Shown here piece after piece: positions 16,014-25,383 of a DNA stretch of 64,000 nt. Source of the stretch: Pseudoalteromonas sp. (GTDB lineage: Bacteria; Pseudomonadota; Gammaproteobacteria; Enterobacterales; Alteromonadaceae); the NCBI RefSeq assembly GCF_018402495.1, contig NZ_JAGYIU010000004.1:496001-560000 (forward strand), in the 5' to 3' direction. The notes under the pieces are model-generated. The model was not told the origin of the DNA and did not search any database. It saw only the letters and a list, made by a program, of their open reading frames with translations. The first letter of the stretch is position 1. Every line of letters starts with the position of its first letter. The position numbers and the translations under genes are program-made.

Positions 16014-16294
16014 TGCTGGCCTCGATTACGAATTTTGGCCTTTCGTTCAGCCATTCGTGCTTTAGCTGAATTATGTTCAACAAATGAAGATTTTCCTGAG
16101 TCAAACTTCTCAAATGCTAGGTTTATTTGTTCAGTTAACCAAGCGTCATGAGATAATGTTTTTCTTTGTTGCTCAGCCATTTGTTCAGTAAGTTCACGGC
16201 AAGCATCGCTGAGTGTGCGACCTTGGCTCTCAGCCATTTGTTGGGCTAAACGTTTAATTTCGTCATCAACACGAAATTGAATTCTAGTGTCCAT
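16010..16294 (-). CDS. RelB/DinJ-like antitoxin, cassette 11
   Basis: A 94-residue protein with an N-terminal ribbon-helix-helix-like segment (MDTRIQFRVDDEIKRLAQQMAE, then GRTLSDACRELTEQM) and a charged C-terminal part that would wrap the toxin. The N-terminal segment also suggests DNA binding and autoregulation of the operon. It is the first gene of a two-gene minus-strand operon with the RelE/ParE toxin. The cassette spans from the attC 10 core to attC 11. Confidence 0.8.
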   Translation of the reverse strand: MDTRIQFRVDDEIKRLAQQMAESQGRTLSDACRELTEQMAEQQRKTLSHDAWLTEQINLAFEKFDSGKSSFVEHNSAKARMAERKAKIRNRGQQ

Positions 16295-18024
16295 AAGTAG
16301 TTCCTAAGTTTGCGTGTGTACAAATGTTAGCACTGGAGTTGGGCAAGGGCAACTAACAAACGGCTCAAGAGGGATTGCCAACGCTTGGCGGCTTTGGTGC
16401 AAAATTGAAGTTCAGTGTTTACAGTGTTTTTTTGAGTTCGGCTATGCGTTGTCTAACCCCTTAGCCGGGCGTTGAGGCTGTAGAATTACTCTTTTTAGGA
16501 ACTGATTCTACGCATTTGGCTTGATTGTTTTTTAACCTTGAATCCATTTGGTTACTGTGATCTAATAGATATTATTCACCCACGGTAAATTGTTATGGCC
16601 AACTACAAGCCTGATTTATCCTGCCAAAATAAATTCATCCCTATCAATTTCGCTGAGCAAATTCTGCCAGGTACCTTTGAGTATGCGCTTTGTTATATTG
16701 TCGAAAATAAACTCGACTTGTCGGGCTTTGACGCGTGGTATAACAACGATAAAACGGGTGCAGCGGCGTATCCGCCCACGGTGATGTTAAAGATTATTTT
16801 ACTCGGTTATGCGCATGGGTTAATAAGTAGCCGCCGAATAGCCAAGGCCTGTGAGAACAATATTTTATTTATGAGTGTGTCGGGCGATATTCAGCCGCAT
16901 TATACATCAATAGCGGGTTTCGTGGCCAAAATGCATGAACAGATTGAGCCACTATTTACGCAAGTATTGATGATATGCGACGAAGAAGGGTTGATAGGCC
17001 GTAACATGTTTGCCATTGATGGGTGCAAATTAAAGTCCAACGCAAGTAAAGAATGGAGCGGCACATTCGATGAGCTAGGGCGTAAAAAAGCAAAACTAGA
17101 ACGCGCGAGTAAACGTATTATCGAACGTCACCAATCACAAGATAGCCTGAGCGAAGAGCTGATAACTCAGGACTTAAAACAAAAAGAAAAGCTCGATAAA
17201 AGTGCAGATAAAATCACCGCGTTCTTAGCAACCCACGAAGAGAAAACAGGCAGTAAAGGCAAGCCTGTTAAAAGTAATATTACCGACCCCGATAGCGCGA
17301 AAATGACCACGTCAAAAGGCACAATCCAAGGCTACAATGGGATAGCGATAAATGACGATAAACATCAAATTATACTGCAAGCACAGGCATGGGGCTCGGT
17401 GGGTGAGCAACAAACCTTGCAGCCAGCAGTTAAGCAATTAAAGCAACAGTTAGATAAACTGAGCACAGATGAATCCTCAGATAAACACGCCATCAAATTC
17501 ACCGCAGACAGTGGGTTTAATAGCGAAGCGAATCTTGAATACATGGCGAAAAGTGGCTTTGATACTTACATTGCGGATAACCAATTTAGAAAACGAAACC
17601 CGTTATTTAAAGACAGCGAAACATACGAAACAGAGCAAGAAAAACGCCGACTAAAACGCAGTAAAGGTAAGCCACGCTTATTTACTTCAGAGGACTTCCA
17701 TTATGATGAAACGACACAAACCTGCCGCTGTCCCGCAGGCAATGACATGTGGCGAAGTGGTATCAATGTAAAAAGCCACAACCAAAAATACACGCGATTC
17801 TGCGGTTTGCATATTCTCCCCAGCTTTGATCACCCAATGGCATTAACTTTGATCGCTTATTCTCATTAAGCTTTGATCACGAAAATTACTCGATAATGAT
17901 CACTTTTGTGCTCTTAATGATTTTGCCGATCAAAGCTTAATGCCACTCGTCACCGAGTTCACGTTTTATCATTTTTGTAGGTATGTTAAACCGTTATCTA
18001 AATCATTTGATGAGGATAACAATA

Positions 18025-19575
18025 ATGTCAACAAGACCTATATCTATGAGTAAATTACATGCTATTTTACGGCTGAAATATTCAGCAAAATTATCCCATC
18101 GAAAGATTGCCAGAAGCTTAAATATTTCACCTGGCACTGTGGCTAATTACGTTAAAAAGGCCAATGAGTTAGGCTTAAACCAATGGCCGTTACCTGAAGA
18201 TAAACAACACGGTACGTTTCTTAATACAAAAATCAGGGACTTCTCACCCCGTCAAAAAAGATACCCAACACCTGACTGGCTCACCATCAATAAGGATTTA
18301 AAGCAGCACAAACATTTGACGTTGCAGTTAGTATTCGATGAATTGCGTGAGAAAGTCGGTGAGCCATATTACAGTTATAGCCACTTTTGCCGAGCCTATC
18401 GGGAATGGGTGGGCAAACAACGATTGTCGATACGTCAGCATCATAAAGGCGGTGAAAAATTGTTTGTGGATTATTGTGGCCCCACGCTGACCATCACGTG
18501 CCCTACAACACAGGAGACACGCACTGCTCAAGTGTTTGTTGCCGTGCTCGGCGCATCAAATTATACCTATGCTGAGGCAACGTATAGCCAGCAACTTGAA
18601 GATTGGGTGATGAGTCATGCCCGTTGCTTTACGTTTTTAGGCGGTGTGCCTGAGCTTGTTATTCCCGACAACTTAAAAAGCGCCGTTAGTAAACCCTGTC
18701 GCTACGAGCCTGATTTAAATCCGACGTACCACCAGTTAGCCGAGTACTTTAACGTGGCTGTCATTCCGGCTAGACCTTATAAACCCAAAGATAAATCGAA
18801 GGCTGAAGTCGGTGTACAAATTGTTGAGCGTTGGATCATGGCACGCTTGCGTAACCAAACCTTCTACAGCTTAGCGCACCTAAATCAAGAAATAGCAAAG
18901 CTACTTGATGTAATGAACAATAAGGTGATGAAGCAATATCAACAGTCACGTAAACAGCTCTTTGATATAGTGGATAAAAGCGCATTAAAGCCATTGCCTG
19001 AAAAGCCCTATCACTATACACAAATCAAAACGGTGCGAGTACACATTGATTATCATGTTGAAATAGAGAAACATTATTACAGTGTGCCGTATCAGTGGGT
19101 TAAGAAACAATTACGCGCACACATAACCAATCAGCTAGTACAGCTTTATCATGACGATACCTTAATCGCACAGCATCCGCGTTCACATCGTTTAGGTGGG
19201 CATACAACACAGTCTCATCATATGCCTCTGGCGCATCAAAAACAGCATGAGCAGTCACCGATAAATTTACGCTCATGGGCATTAAGTATCGGGGAGTATA
19301 CCCATCAAGTTATTGAGTTACAGCTTAGTGGACGGCGTCACCCCGAGCACGCTTATCGCGCCTGTTTAGGGGTGTTAAGTTTAGCTAAAATCTATTCAAA
19401 AGAGCGGCTTGAGCAGGCCTGTTATCGCGCAATCGTGATGAATACGGCAACACTCAAATCAATTAAGCAGATGCTGAAAAAAGGATTAGATCAACAACCG
19501 TTACCCACACAGCAAACAGAGCCAGAAAAGCCAGTTACACATAGCAACATACGTGGCACAGATTATTACCATTAA
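18025..19575 (+). CDS. istA: IS21 transposase IstA
   Basis: A 516-residue transposase reading from ATG 18025, preceded by GAGG at 18012; upstream in-frame ATGs at 17983 and 18010 are also possible. An N-terminal helix-turn-helix (KLSHRKIARSLNISPGTVANYVKKA) is followed by a DDE integrase core with VDYCGPT, VIPDNLKSAV and KAEVGVQIVERWI, which carry the three acidic residues. It should cut and join the element ends, working with IstB encoded 11 bp downstream. Confidence 0.9.
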   Translation: MSTRPISMSKLHAILRLKYSAKLSHRKIARSLNISPGTVANYVKKANELGLNQWPLPEDKQHGTFLNTKIRDFSPRQKRYPTPDWLTINKDLKQHKHLTLQLVFDELREKVGEPYYSYSHFCRAYREWVGKQRLSIRQHHKGGEKLFVDYCGPTLTITCPTTQETRTAQVFVAVLGASNYTYAEATYSQQLEDWVMSHARCFTFLGGVPELVIPDNLKSAVSKPCRYEPDLNPTYHQLAEYFNVAVIPARPYKPKDKSKAEVGVQIVERWIMARLRNQTFYSLAHLNQEIAKLLDVMNNKVMKQYQQSRKQLFDIVDKSALKPLPEKPYHYTQIKTVRVHIDYHVEIEKHYYSVPYQWVKKQLRAHITNQLVQLYHDDTLIAQHPRSHRLGGHTTQSHHMPLAHQKQHEQSPINLRSWALSIGEYTHQVIELQLSGRRHPEHAYRACLGVLSLAKIYSKERLEQACYRAIVMNTATLKSIKQMLKKGLDQQPLPTQQTEPEKPVTHSNIRGTDYYH

Positions 19576-19586
19576 GGAAACGAATC

Positions 19587-20342
19587 ATGATAGACACCAT
19601 TAACCAACAACTTCAACTACTTAAGTTATCGGGTATAAAGCAGGCACTCAAGCAGCAGCTTGAACAGCCTAACTTATATCAAGAACAAAGCTTTATAGAG
19701 CGCGTTAGTTTATTGCTAACACATGAAATTGACACGCGTGAGCAAAGAAAAATTGACCGGCTCGTGCGACAGGCTAAATTCCGCTTACCGGCTCAGTTAA
19801 ATCAACTGATTTACTCGCCGACACGCAATATAGAAAAAGCACAGATACGCAACTTAAGCCAAAATAGCTGGCTGAACTTACATCAAAATATCTTAATCAC
19901 TGGCGCAACAGGCTGTGGCAAAACATACCTCGCATGTGCTTTAGGGCATGAGCACTGCCTAAAAGGAAAAAGTGTTTACTATGTTCGATTAAAAGAACTA
20001 CTTGAAAGCCTGTTTCTAGCACAAGCAGATGGTAGTTACCGAAAATTACTAGCGAAGTTAATAAAGTATGATCTACTGATCTTAGACGATTGGGGGCTTG
20101 AACCACTGAGTGCACAGCAACGAGGTGACTTACTCGAATTAATCGATTCACGGTATGGGTATAAATCACACATAATAATAAGTCAGCTCCCGCAGGAAAA
20201 CTGGCATGAGATGATAGGAGAATCAACCCATGCTGACGCCATTTTAGATAGGCTAATTCATGGTTCGATTAAGTTGAACTTAAAAGGAGAATCGATACGA
20301 AAACAGTTAAATAAATTGACTGATGATGATCAGTTAAGCTAA
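19587..20342 (+). CDS. istB: IS21 helper ATPase IstB
   Basis: A 251-residue AAA+ ATPase related to DnaC. The N-terminal helical part is followed by Walker A GATGCGKTYLACALG (about residues 108-122) and Walker B LLILDDWG, with the arginine-containing C-terminus expected of the family. IstB assists IstA with target choice and transposition. The ATG follows AAGGAAA. No disruption is visible. Confidence 0.92.
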   Translation: MIDTINQQLQLLKLSGIKQALKQQLEQPNLYQEQSFIERVSLLLTHEIDTREQRKIDRLVRQAKFRLPAQLNQLIYSPTRNIEKAQIRNLSQNSWLNLHQNILITGATGCGKTYLACALGHEHCLKGKSVYYVRLKELLESLFLAQADGSYRKLLAKLIKYDLLILDDWGLEPLSAQQRGDLLELIDSRYGYKSHIIISQLPQENWHEMIGESTHADAILDRLIHGSIKLNLKGESIRKQLNKLTDDDQLS

Positions 20343-21004
20343 TTTAAAAATGGCTCTACAAAATGATAAATCAGGTGATCAAAGCTGATGAGAATCGGTG
20401 ATCAAAGTCATGAGAATACGCACGGTTACTTAAAAGATTGCAAAGTATGCCCACTGCAACAGCAATGTATGCGAAAGCCACCGATAAAAACAGGGCGGCA
20501 AGTACAGTTTAAAAATGATGAATCGCGTAAACAGCTAAGCTATATCGACAAAATGAAGGCCAAAATAGACAGCCCGATGGGGCGACGGCAGTACAGCAAA
20601 CGACTTGGCTGTATAGAGCCGGTGTTCGGCAATATTACGGTAAACAAAGGCATGAACAAACTGACCTTACGAGGACAAACGAAAGTGAATGCGCAATGGC
20701 AACTGTACTGCCTTGTTCATAACATAGAAAAGCTGCAAAACAGGCTGCATTAAAAAAGGGGAGCCCTTTTAAGCCGAAATATAGCGACTTAAGCACCTGT
20801 AATTCCCTCTAAAACAGCCATTAAAACAATCGTACATTCTCTTTTTCTATTTTAAGTAAACTAGCGATAACTGATTGAACCAAAATAGGAACTCGGCTAT
20901 GGTTAATGCATCAATAAAAATAAATTAAAAACGAGTTATTCTACAGCCTCGTTAGTTTACCAATCAATATTGTCACCCTAACTCAAAATGCTAGGGTGTG
21001 ATAA

Positions 21005-21304
21005 TTATCGTAGATGATTTTGTGGTAATTGCGATTGTCCAAGAACTGCAACGACCAAAATAAAGCCGTCTTCCTTGGTAAAGTAAGCCGTGTGCTTACC
21101 AATCGGGAAATAAAATCCATTTTCATATAAATCGTTGCAGCTTCTGCCTACTGATGGATTGTCAGCGAGCATCTGAAATCCAGTGAGAAGTGTGTCTTTG
21201 TATGCGTTCCACTGCCTCTCGGAAAAGTTTGTAACGGTATAATTTTTGATTTTGTGTAAATGAGCCTGTGCTAATTTACTTAGTTTATATTTACTCTTGT
21301 GCAT
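21005..21304 (-). CDS. ParE-family toxin, cassette 12
   Basis: A 99-residue ParE-like protein: KYKLSKLAQAHLHKIKNYTVTNFSERQWNAY, then MLADNPSVGRSCNDLYENGFYFPIGKHTAYFTKEDG, and a final VVAVLGQSQLPQNHL, the conserved ParE ending. The family usually poisons DNA gyrase. It starts 7 bp after its antitoxin gene on the minus strand, against the array direction. Confidence 0.85.
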   Translation of the reverse strand: MHKSKYKLSKLAQAHLHKIKNYTVTNFSERQWNAYKDTLLTGFQMLADNPSVGRSCNDLYENGFYFPIGKHTAYFTKEDGFILVVAVLGQSQLPQNHLR

Positions 21305-21311
21305 ACTTTAC

Positions 21312-21554
21312 TTACAACGCGTTTAGGAAGTTTTCACCGTCAACTACATTACCTTGGGCTAAGTCTGCTTTTGCGGACTCAAAGCAATGTTTGATGTAAT
21401 CTGCTTTCATAGCTTCAAGTTCTTCATAGTCTCTAATCGACATCACAACAACGGCATCTTTGTTGTTTTTACTAATTTTAACTGGTTCACGTTGAGCGCT
21501 TAGCAGCAGCTCACCGAAATTACGTTTGGCATCATTTGCTGTTAATGTGTACAT
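21312..21554 (-). CDS. Phd/YefM-family antitoxin, cassette 12
   Basis: An 80-residue antitoxin reading from ATG 21554, with a GGAG just upstream and the canonical start MYTLTANDAKRNFGELL. The family block continues REPVKISKNNKDAVVVMSIRDYEELE, and the C-terminal tail should bind the ParE toxin. It is the first gene of the operon and probably its autorepressor. Cassette 12 runs from the core after the IS1182-like element (20951) to attC 12. Confidence 0.85.
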   Translation of the reverse strand: MYTLTANDAKRNFGELLLSAQREPVKISKNNKDAVVVMSIRDYEELEAMKADYIKHCFESAKADLAQGNVVDGENFLNAL

Positions 21555-21646
21555 GGTTAAGCTCCAAGTTTGGAAGTGCAATAACATTATAGTTTATCGC
21601 GCAAAATGTGCAATTCAATTAAATCGTGCGATTAATGCGAAAGGTA

Positions 21647-21742
21647 AACTAACAAAGCGTTTAAGAGTGATTCCAAACGCTTGCCGGTTTCGCTTCGCTC
21701 AAGTATGGCAAACGCTTGTTACACTTTAACGCAGCGTTACCG
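21647..21742 (+). repeat. attC site 12, end of the array
   Basis: Runs from AACTAACAAAGCGTTTAAGA to TTTAACGCAGCGTTACCG, with paired arms CAAACGCTTGCC and GGCAAACGCTTG around a TTTCGCTTCGCTC loop. It resembles Vibrio/Shewanella-type attC sites. No attC follows, so this is the distal end of the integron. Confidence 0.85.
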
Positions 21743-22036
21743 AATAAATATTCCAACTCATTTTTGTCCAAAAACGAGCTTACCCGACCATCAGCTCCTC
21801 GCTCATACCTGCCTACTGTAAGCCTATCCATCTAAACTCTTAGTTCAGTACCAGCTTCTATATATCGAATCTTAGCGCTATGTTTTGCAGAGTTTATCGA
21901 GCTATCTGAAATCATAATTTTAAACAACATGCCTGAGCTTTTACTAAATAAGCTAAATTGTGAAGTGAAGTTTTAGGTGTGTATTTTTAAGCAAAATATA
22001 GCCTTTGAGCGGATTATACTTAGCGGCTTTAACCAT
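21743..22036. other. non-coding flank after the integron
   Basis: About 300 bp between the last attC and the aldehyde dehydrogenase terminator. No convincing ORF, repeat or RNA gene is seen. Confidence 0.5.
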
Positions 22037-22040
22037 AAAA

Positions 22041-22072
22041 AAGCCTAAAAGTGTTTGCACAATTTTAGGCTT
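22041..22072 (-). terminator. terminator of the aldehyde dehydrogenase gene
   Basis: A 10-bp stem, AAGCCTAAAA / TTTTAGGCTT, with a 12-nt loop, followed on the minus strand by TTTT. It lies 65 bp downstream of the minus-strand gene. Confidence 0.8.
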
Positions 22073-22136
22073 GGTAATATTTTTTAAACACGTAGAAATA
22101 CTCTTTCAATACGTGTATTTCACTTCTGTAGCTAAA

Positions 22137-23513
22137 TTAGCTATGAATCATAATGCTTTTAACATTCACAAACTCGCGAATACCAAAGCCACCATGTTCT
22201 CTGCCATAGCCACTGTCTTTAACACCGCCAAATGGTAGGTTCGGTTGTGCCAGTCCGTAACCGTTTATGTTGATCATACCGGTATCAAAATGCTTTTTAG
22301 CCAGCTCAATGGCTTTTCTCTCATCTTTTGAAAAGATACCGCCGCCTAGTCCATAACGAGAGTCGTTGGCAATACGCATAGCGTCATCATTATCTTTGGC
22401 TTTAATCAAAGATGCTACAGGGCCAAATAATTCGTCATCATATGCAGGCATCCCTGGTGATAAATTTTCTAGTACTGTAGGTGGATAGTAATAGCCTGTT
22501 TGCTTCGGAATTTCGCCGCCTACAATTACTTTTGCGCCTGCATTTACCGAGTCTTGCACTTGCTGATGAATTTTGTCGCGTAAATCTTCTCGTGCCATAG
22601 GGCCCAGTTCAGTATCTTTATCCATAGGGTCGCCCATTTTAATTGCTTTAAATTGCTGGCTCAGTGCTTCTTTAAAGTCATTGTATAATGAGTCAACTAC
22701 CACAAAACGCTTGGCAGCGACACAGGTTTGGCCATTGTTAATAATGCGGCCCTGCAAACAGGTTTTAACTGCCAGCGCGAGGTCGGCATCATCAAGTACA
22801 ACATAAGCATCGTTACTGCCAAGCTCTAATACGGTTTTTTTAACGTGCTTAGCAGCTTGCTCAGCTACTTTTTTGCCTGTGCCATCACTTCCTGTAAAGG
22901 TAACGCCACTAATGTGTTTATGAGAAATAAGGGCGCTGGCGGTTTTTCCATCAATCAGTAAGTTACTAAAGCAATACTCAGGGAACCCAGCTTGTTTAAA
23001 TAAGGTATCTATTTTTTCAGCCATACCAAATACATTGCCCGCGTGTTTTAATACCGTGGTATTACCCGCCATAATATTTGCGGCACTGTATCTAATAACT
23101 TGATAAAGTGGGAAGTTCCATGGCTGAATACCTAGCAACACGCCAGTGGGGCGATAACTTATAATTGCACGACCGCCTTGCATATCGCGTTCTTCGTCGC
23201 TCAGCATATCGGCGCCATGTTCTGCGGTATAACGGCAAATGTCAGCACAAAGCTGCACTTCTTGAAAGCCTTGTTCGTACACTTTACCCATTTCTTCGGT
23301 CATCAGTTTAGCAAGCGCTTCTTTTTGCTCTTCAAATAAAGAGGCTAGCTTATTCAAGTATTTAGCGCGCTCAGTAAACGAGGTTAATCGCCATGTTAAG
23401 TATGTTTCATGAGACTTTTCGATCACTTGTTCTGCTTGAGCTTGAGAAAGCAGCGTATAGCTATTGATGACTTGCTCGGTTGCTGGATTGATCGTATCTA
23501 CTGTGTTACTCAT
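22137..23513 (-). CDS. succinate-semialdehyde dehydrogenase-like aldehyde dehydrogenase
   Basis: A 458-residue NAD(P)-dependent aldehyde dehydrogenase. The start at 23513 is chosen because GGAGG sits just upstream. Visible motifs are the IQPWNFPLYQVIRY segment, the general base in KTVLELGSNDAYVVLDDADL, the nucleophile cysteine in NNGQTCVAAKRFVV and the C-terminal LPFGGVKDSGYGREHG. Overall it resembles E. coli Sad/YneI, which oxidises succinate semialdehyde to succinate. The exact substrate is not provable from sequence. It appears monocistronic. Confidence 0.85.
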   Translation of the reverse strand: MSNTVDTINPATEQVINSYTLLSQAQAEQVIEKSHETYLTWRLTSFTERAKYLNKLASLFEEQKEALAKLMTEEMGKVYEQGFQEVQLCADICRYTAEHGADMLSDEERDMQGGRAIISYRPTGVLLGIQPWNFPLYQVIRYSAANIMAGNTTVLKHAGNVFGMAEKIDTLFKQAGFPEYCFSNLLIDGKTASALISHKHISGVTFTGSDGTGKKVAEQAAKHVKKTVLELGSNDAYVVLDDADLALAVKTCLQGRIINNGQTCVAAKRFVVVDSLYNDFKEALSQQFKAIKMGDPMDKDTELGPMAREDLRDKIHQQVQDSVNAGAKVIVGGEIPKQTGYYYPPTVLENLSPGMPAYDDELFGPVASLIKAKDNDDAMRIANDSRYGLGGGIFSKDERKAIELAKKHFDTGMININGYGLAQPNLPFGGVKDSGYGREHGGFGIREFVNVKSIMIHS

Positions 23514-23713
23514 TTTACCTCCTAACAAATTATGTAATAGGGTAGGTGCAAAACCAAAGCCAGTTGGGCGATAGTTTATAAAAATTCATAACTTTTTGTT
23601 AATAATGGTTTTTATATTACTTTCTACAAAAATCTAAGTGTTGTTTGTTGGTTGTTTTTGCTATGGTTCTGTAAATACTGCAAGTTGTTGAAAAAATTAC
23701 AGGGAGTAGTCAA

Positions 23714-24748
23714 ATGATACAGTCATTGTTGAATATCGATTTACCACTTATTCAAGCACCTATGGCGGGCGTACAAAACGCCGAGCTAGCTGCAAGCGTT
23801 TGTGAAGCAGGCGGGCTAGGGTCGTTGCCTTGTGCTATGTTATCACTGGCGCAGTTAGTTGAGCAGCTCGATTTACTTACCCAAAAAACAGATAAGCCAT
23901 TTAATTTAAACTTTTTTTGTCACACGGTTGCTGATTACACCCGTGAGCAAAAGTGCCAATGGCACAATGTGCTAGCACCTTATTTTGCAGAGTATGAAAT
24001 TGACCCGCAAAGTTTAACCGCAGGGGTATCCCGTCAGCCTATAAATCAAGCCGTTGTTGATATTATTGCTCCCTATAAACCAGCAGTTGTGAGCTTTCAT
24101 TTTGGTTTACCTAAGCACGCTATTGTGGAGCAAATAAAAAGCTGGGGCACTAAAGTAATTTCAACGGCGACCACTTTAGATGAAGCTATTTGGCTCAGTG
24201 AAAATGGCGCTGATGCTGTTATTGCTCAGGGGTTAGAAGCTGGAGGGCATCGAGGGCATTTTTTATCAATGGACTTAACTTTGCAGCAATCAACGGCGCA
24301 GTTAGTTAAGCGTTGCGTTGAGCATATATCTCTGCCTATTATTGCCGCCGGAGGGATTGCCACTGCTGATGACGTAAAGCAGATGAAAGAGCTAGGAGCG
24401 AGTGGTGTACAAGTTGGTAGTGCTTATTTATTGTGTAATGAGGCTAAAACATCGGCTTTACATCGTCAGGCTATCTTAGCGCAGTCAGCAAATAGTACCG
24501 CACTTACTACTTTGTTTTCTGGTAGAGCTGCGCGGGGGATTCAAAACCGAGTTATGCAAGAATTAGGCACTATGCCTGAGGGCGTGCCTTCGTTTCCTCA
24601 CGCTAGTAGCGCAATAACTGCATTAAGAACATGCGCTGAAAAAGCAGGCCAAAGTGATTTTTCGCCTTTATGGTGTGGTCAGAAGTATGTGCCTCGGGTG
24701 GGGGTATCAGCTGCGGATATTACGCATATTTTAATGGAAAAATGGTAA
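23714..24748 (+). CDS. nitronate monooxygenase-like FMN protein
   Basis: A 344-residue protein of the 2-nitropropane dioxygenase/nitronate monooxygenase family. It begins with LPLIQAPMAGVQNAELAASVCEAGGLGSLPCAM, then has AVIAQGLEAGGHRGHF, whose His is the catalytic base in the family. IIAAGGIATADDVKQMKELGASGVQVGSAYLLCNEA contributes the FMN phosphate site. It is expected to be cytosolic and to oxidise alkyl nitronates. A Crp/Fnr-type gene starts 6 bp downstream, probably in the same operon. Confidence 0.85.
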   Translation: MIQSLLNIDLPLIQAPMAGVQNAELAASVCEAGGLGSLPCAMLSLAQLVEQLDLLTQKTDKPFNLNFFCHTVADYTREQKCQWHNVLAPYFAEYEIDPQSLTAGVSRQPINQAVVDIIAPYKPAVVSFHFGLPKHAIVEQIKSWGTKVISTATTLDEAIWLSENGADAVIAQGLEAGGHRGHFLSMDLTLQQSTAQLVKRCVEHISLPIIAAGGIATADDVKQMKELGASGVQVGSAYLLCNEAKTSALHRQAILAQSANSTALTTLFSGRAARGIQNRVMQELGTMPEGVPSFPHASSAITALRTCAEKAGQSDFSPLWCGQKYVPRVGVSAADITHILMEKW

Positions 24749-24754
24749 TGTTTA

Positions 24755-25321
24755 ATGTCTGACAACCCACTTTTATCGCTTGGCGATAGTTACGAAGTGC
24801 TTATAAATAAGCTTAAAACACAATTGGCAGGTATTTACCCTCAACAGCTTGTCGCGCGCAATACCGTGTTATTGCCCCAAGGCGATGTACAGCGTTATGG
24901 CTATTTAATTGTGGAGGGGGTTTTAGGTGCTATTCATGATGGCATTGAAGGCGGACAAAAATGCAAAGAGTTTTATTTTAAAAACGAATTTGCGCTGCTG
25001 TTCGCTAATTGGATGACCTCAAGCCCCGCTTTTTATCAATTAAAAGTAATTAATGAAGCAAGTGTAATTAAAGTACCGCTAACACTATTTGAGCAAGCAC
25101 AGTACCAACTCATTAAGCAGCAGCTAATTGCGCAGCAACTAATATTTAAAGAAGCCAAAGAAGCATTTTTATTACTTAACAGTCCCGAGCAGCGCTACTG
25201 TTACTTGCTTAAACATAAACCGCATTGGTTGGCGCAGTTAAGCTTAAGTCAAGTGGCTATGTATATAGGTATTTCGGCCATTTCGTTATCACGAATTCGT
25301 AAGCGACTTAACTTAAGTTAA
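24755..25321 (+). CDS. Crp/Fnr-family regulator
   Basis: A 188-residue protein with a cyclic-nucleotide-binding-like beta-roll (about residues 20-120, NTVLLPQGDVQRYGYLIVEGVLGAIH) and a short C-terminal helix-turn-helix (LSLSQVAMYIGISAISLSRIRKRLNL). It lacks the FNR cysteine set, so it is not an obvious iron-sulfur sensor. It probably regulates local genes; the ligand is unknown. Confidence 0.8.
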   Translation: MSDNPLLSLGDSYEVLINKLKTQLAGIYPQQLVARNTVLLPQGDVQRYGYLIVEGVLGAIHDGIEGGQKCKEFYFKNEFALLFANWMTSSPAFYQLKVINEASVIKVPLTLFEQAQYQLIKQQLIAQQLIFKEAKEAFLLLNSPEQRYCYLLKHKPHWLAQLSLSQVAMYIGISAISLSRIRKRLNLS

Positions 25322-25383
25322 GTGCTGTTTATATAAAGCACTATACACTCCTCATTTTTATGCCTTAAGTGCCTTGGAGTGTT

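Larger units (their letters stand above)
17808..20422 (+). mobile_element. IS21-family element
   Basis: A 2615-bp element with the family's TG...CA ends. The left end is TGCATATTCTCCCCAGCTTT; the inverted right end begins TGCGTATTCTCATGACTTTG. It is flanked by a 5-bp direct repeat CGGTT (17803-17807 and 20423-20427). Near both ends are several copies of a TTTGATCAC/GTGATCAAA motif, the multiple transposase-binding repeats typical of IS21. It carries istA and istB, both apparently intact. Confidence 0.88.
16595..20753 (+). pseudogene. IS1182-family transposase, split by an IS21 insertion
   Basis: Codons 1-404 lie at 16595-17806 and the last 108 codons resume at about 20427-20753. Joining them across the insertion restores KYTRFCG-YLKDCKVCP in frame, giving 512 residues, the expected length. 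The N-terminal part resembles the DUF772 transposase domain. The catalytic region contains FAIDGCKLKSNASKEW and FTADSGFNSEANLEYM, and a C-terminal cysteine cluster spans the break. No other frameshift or stop is visible, so the interruption looks recent and precise excision would restore the gene. Confidence 0.85.
16474..20950 (+). mobile_element. IS1182-like element inserted in attC 11, itself interrupted by IS21
   Basis: Terminal inverted repeats: GAGGCTGTAGAATTACTC at the left (16474) and, inverted, GAGGCTGTAGAATAACTC at the right (ending 20950). The element is flanked by GTT on both sides. Without the 2615-bp IS21 insert and its 5-bp duplication it would be about 1857 bp, a normal IS1182-family size. 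The transposase gene occupies most of it. A short GGG/CCC hairpin with a T-run follows the transposase stop near 20755-20772. Confidence 0.82.
16351..20957 (+). repeat. attC site 11 (VCR-like), interrupted by an IS
   Basis: From AACTAACAAACGGCTCAAGA to CCCCTTAGCCGGGCGTT (16473) the sequence closely follows Vibrio cholerae repeat-type attC sites, about 123 bp long. The core resumes as GTTAGTT at 20951-20957, on the far side of the inserted element, so the site is split at the same base as attC 10. Confidence 0.85.

Noticed and set aside
16590..16784. 64-codon ORF overlapping the transposase start
   Set aside because: It is an out-of-frame shadow of the IS1182-like transposase.
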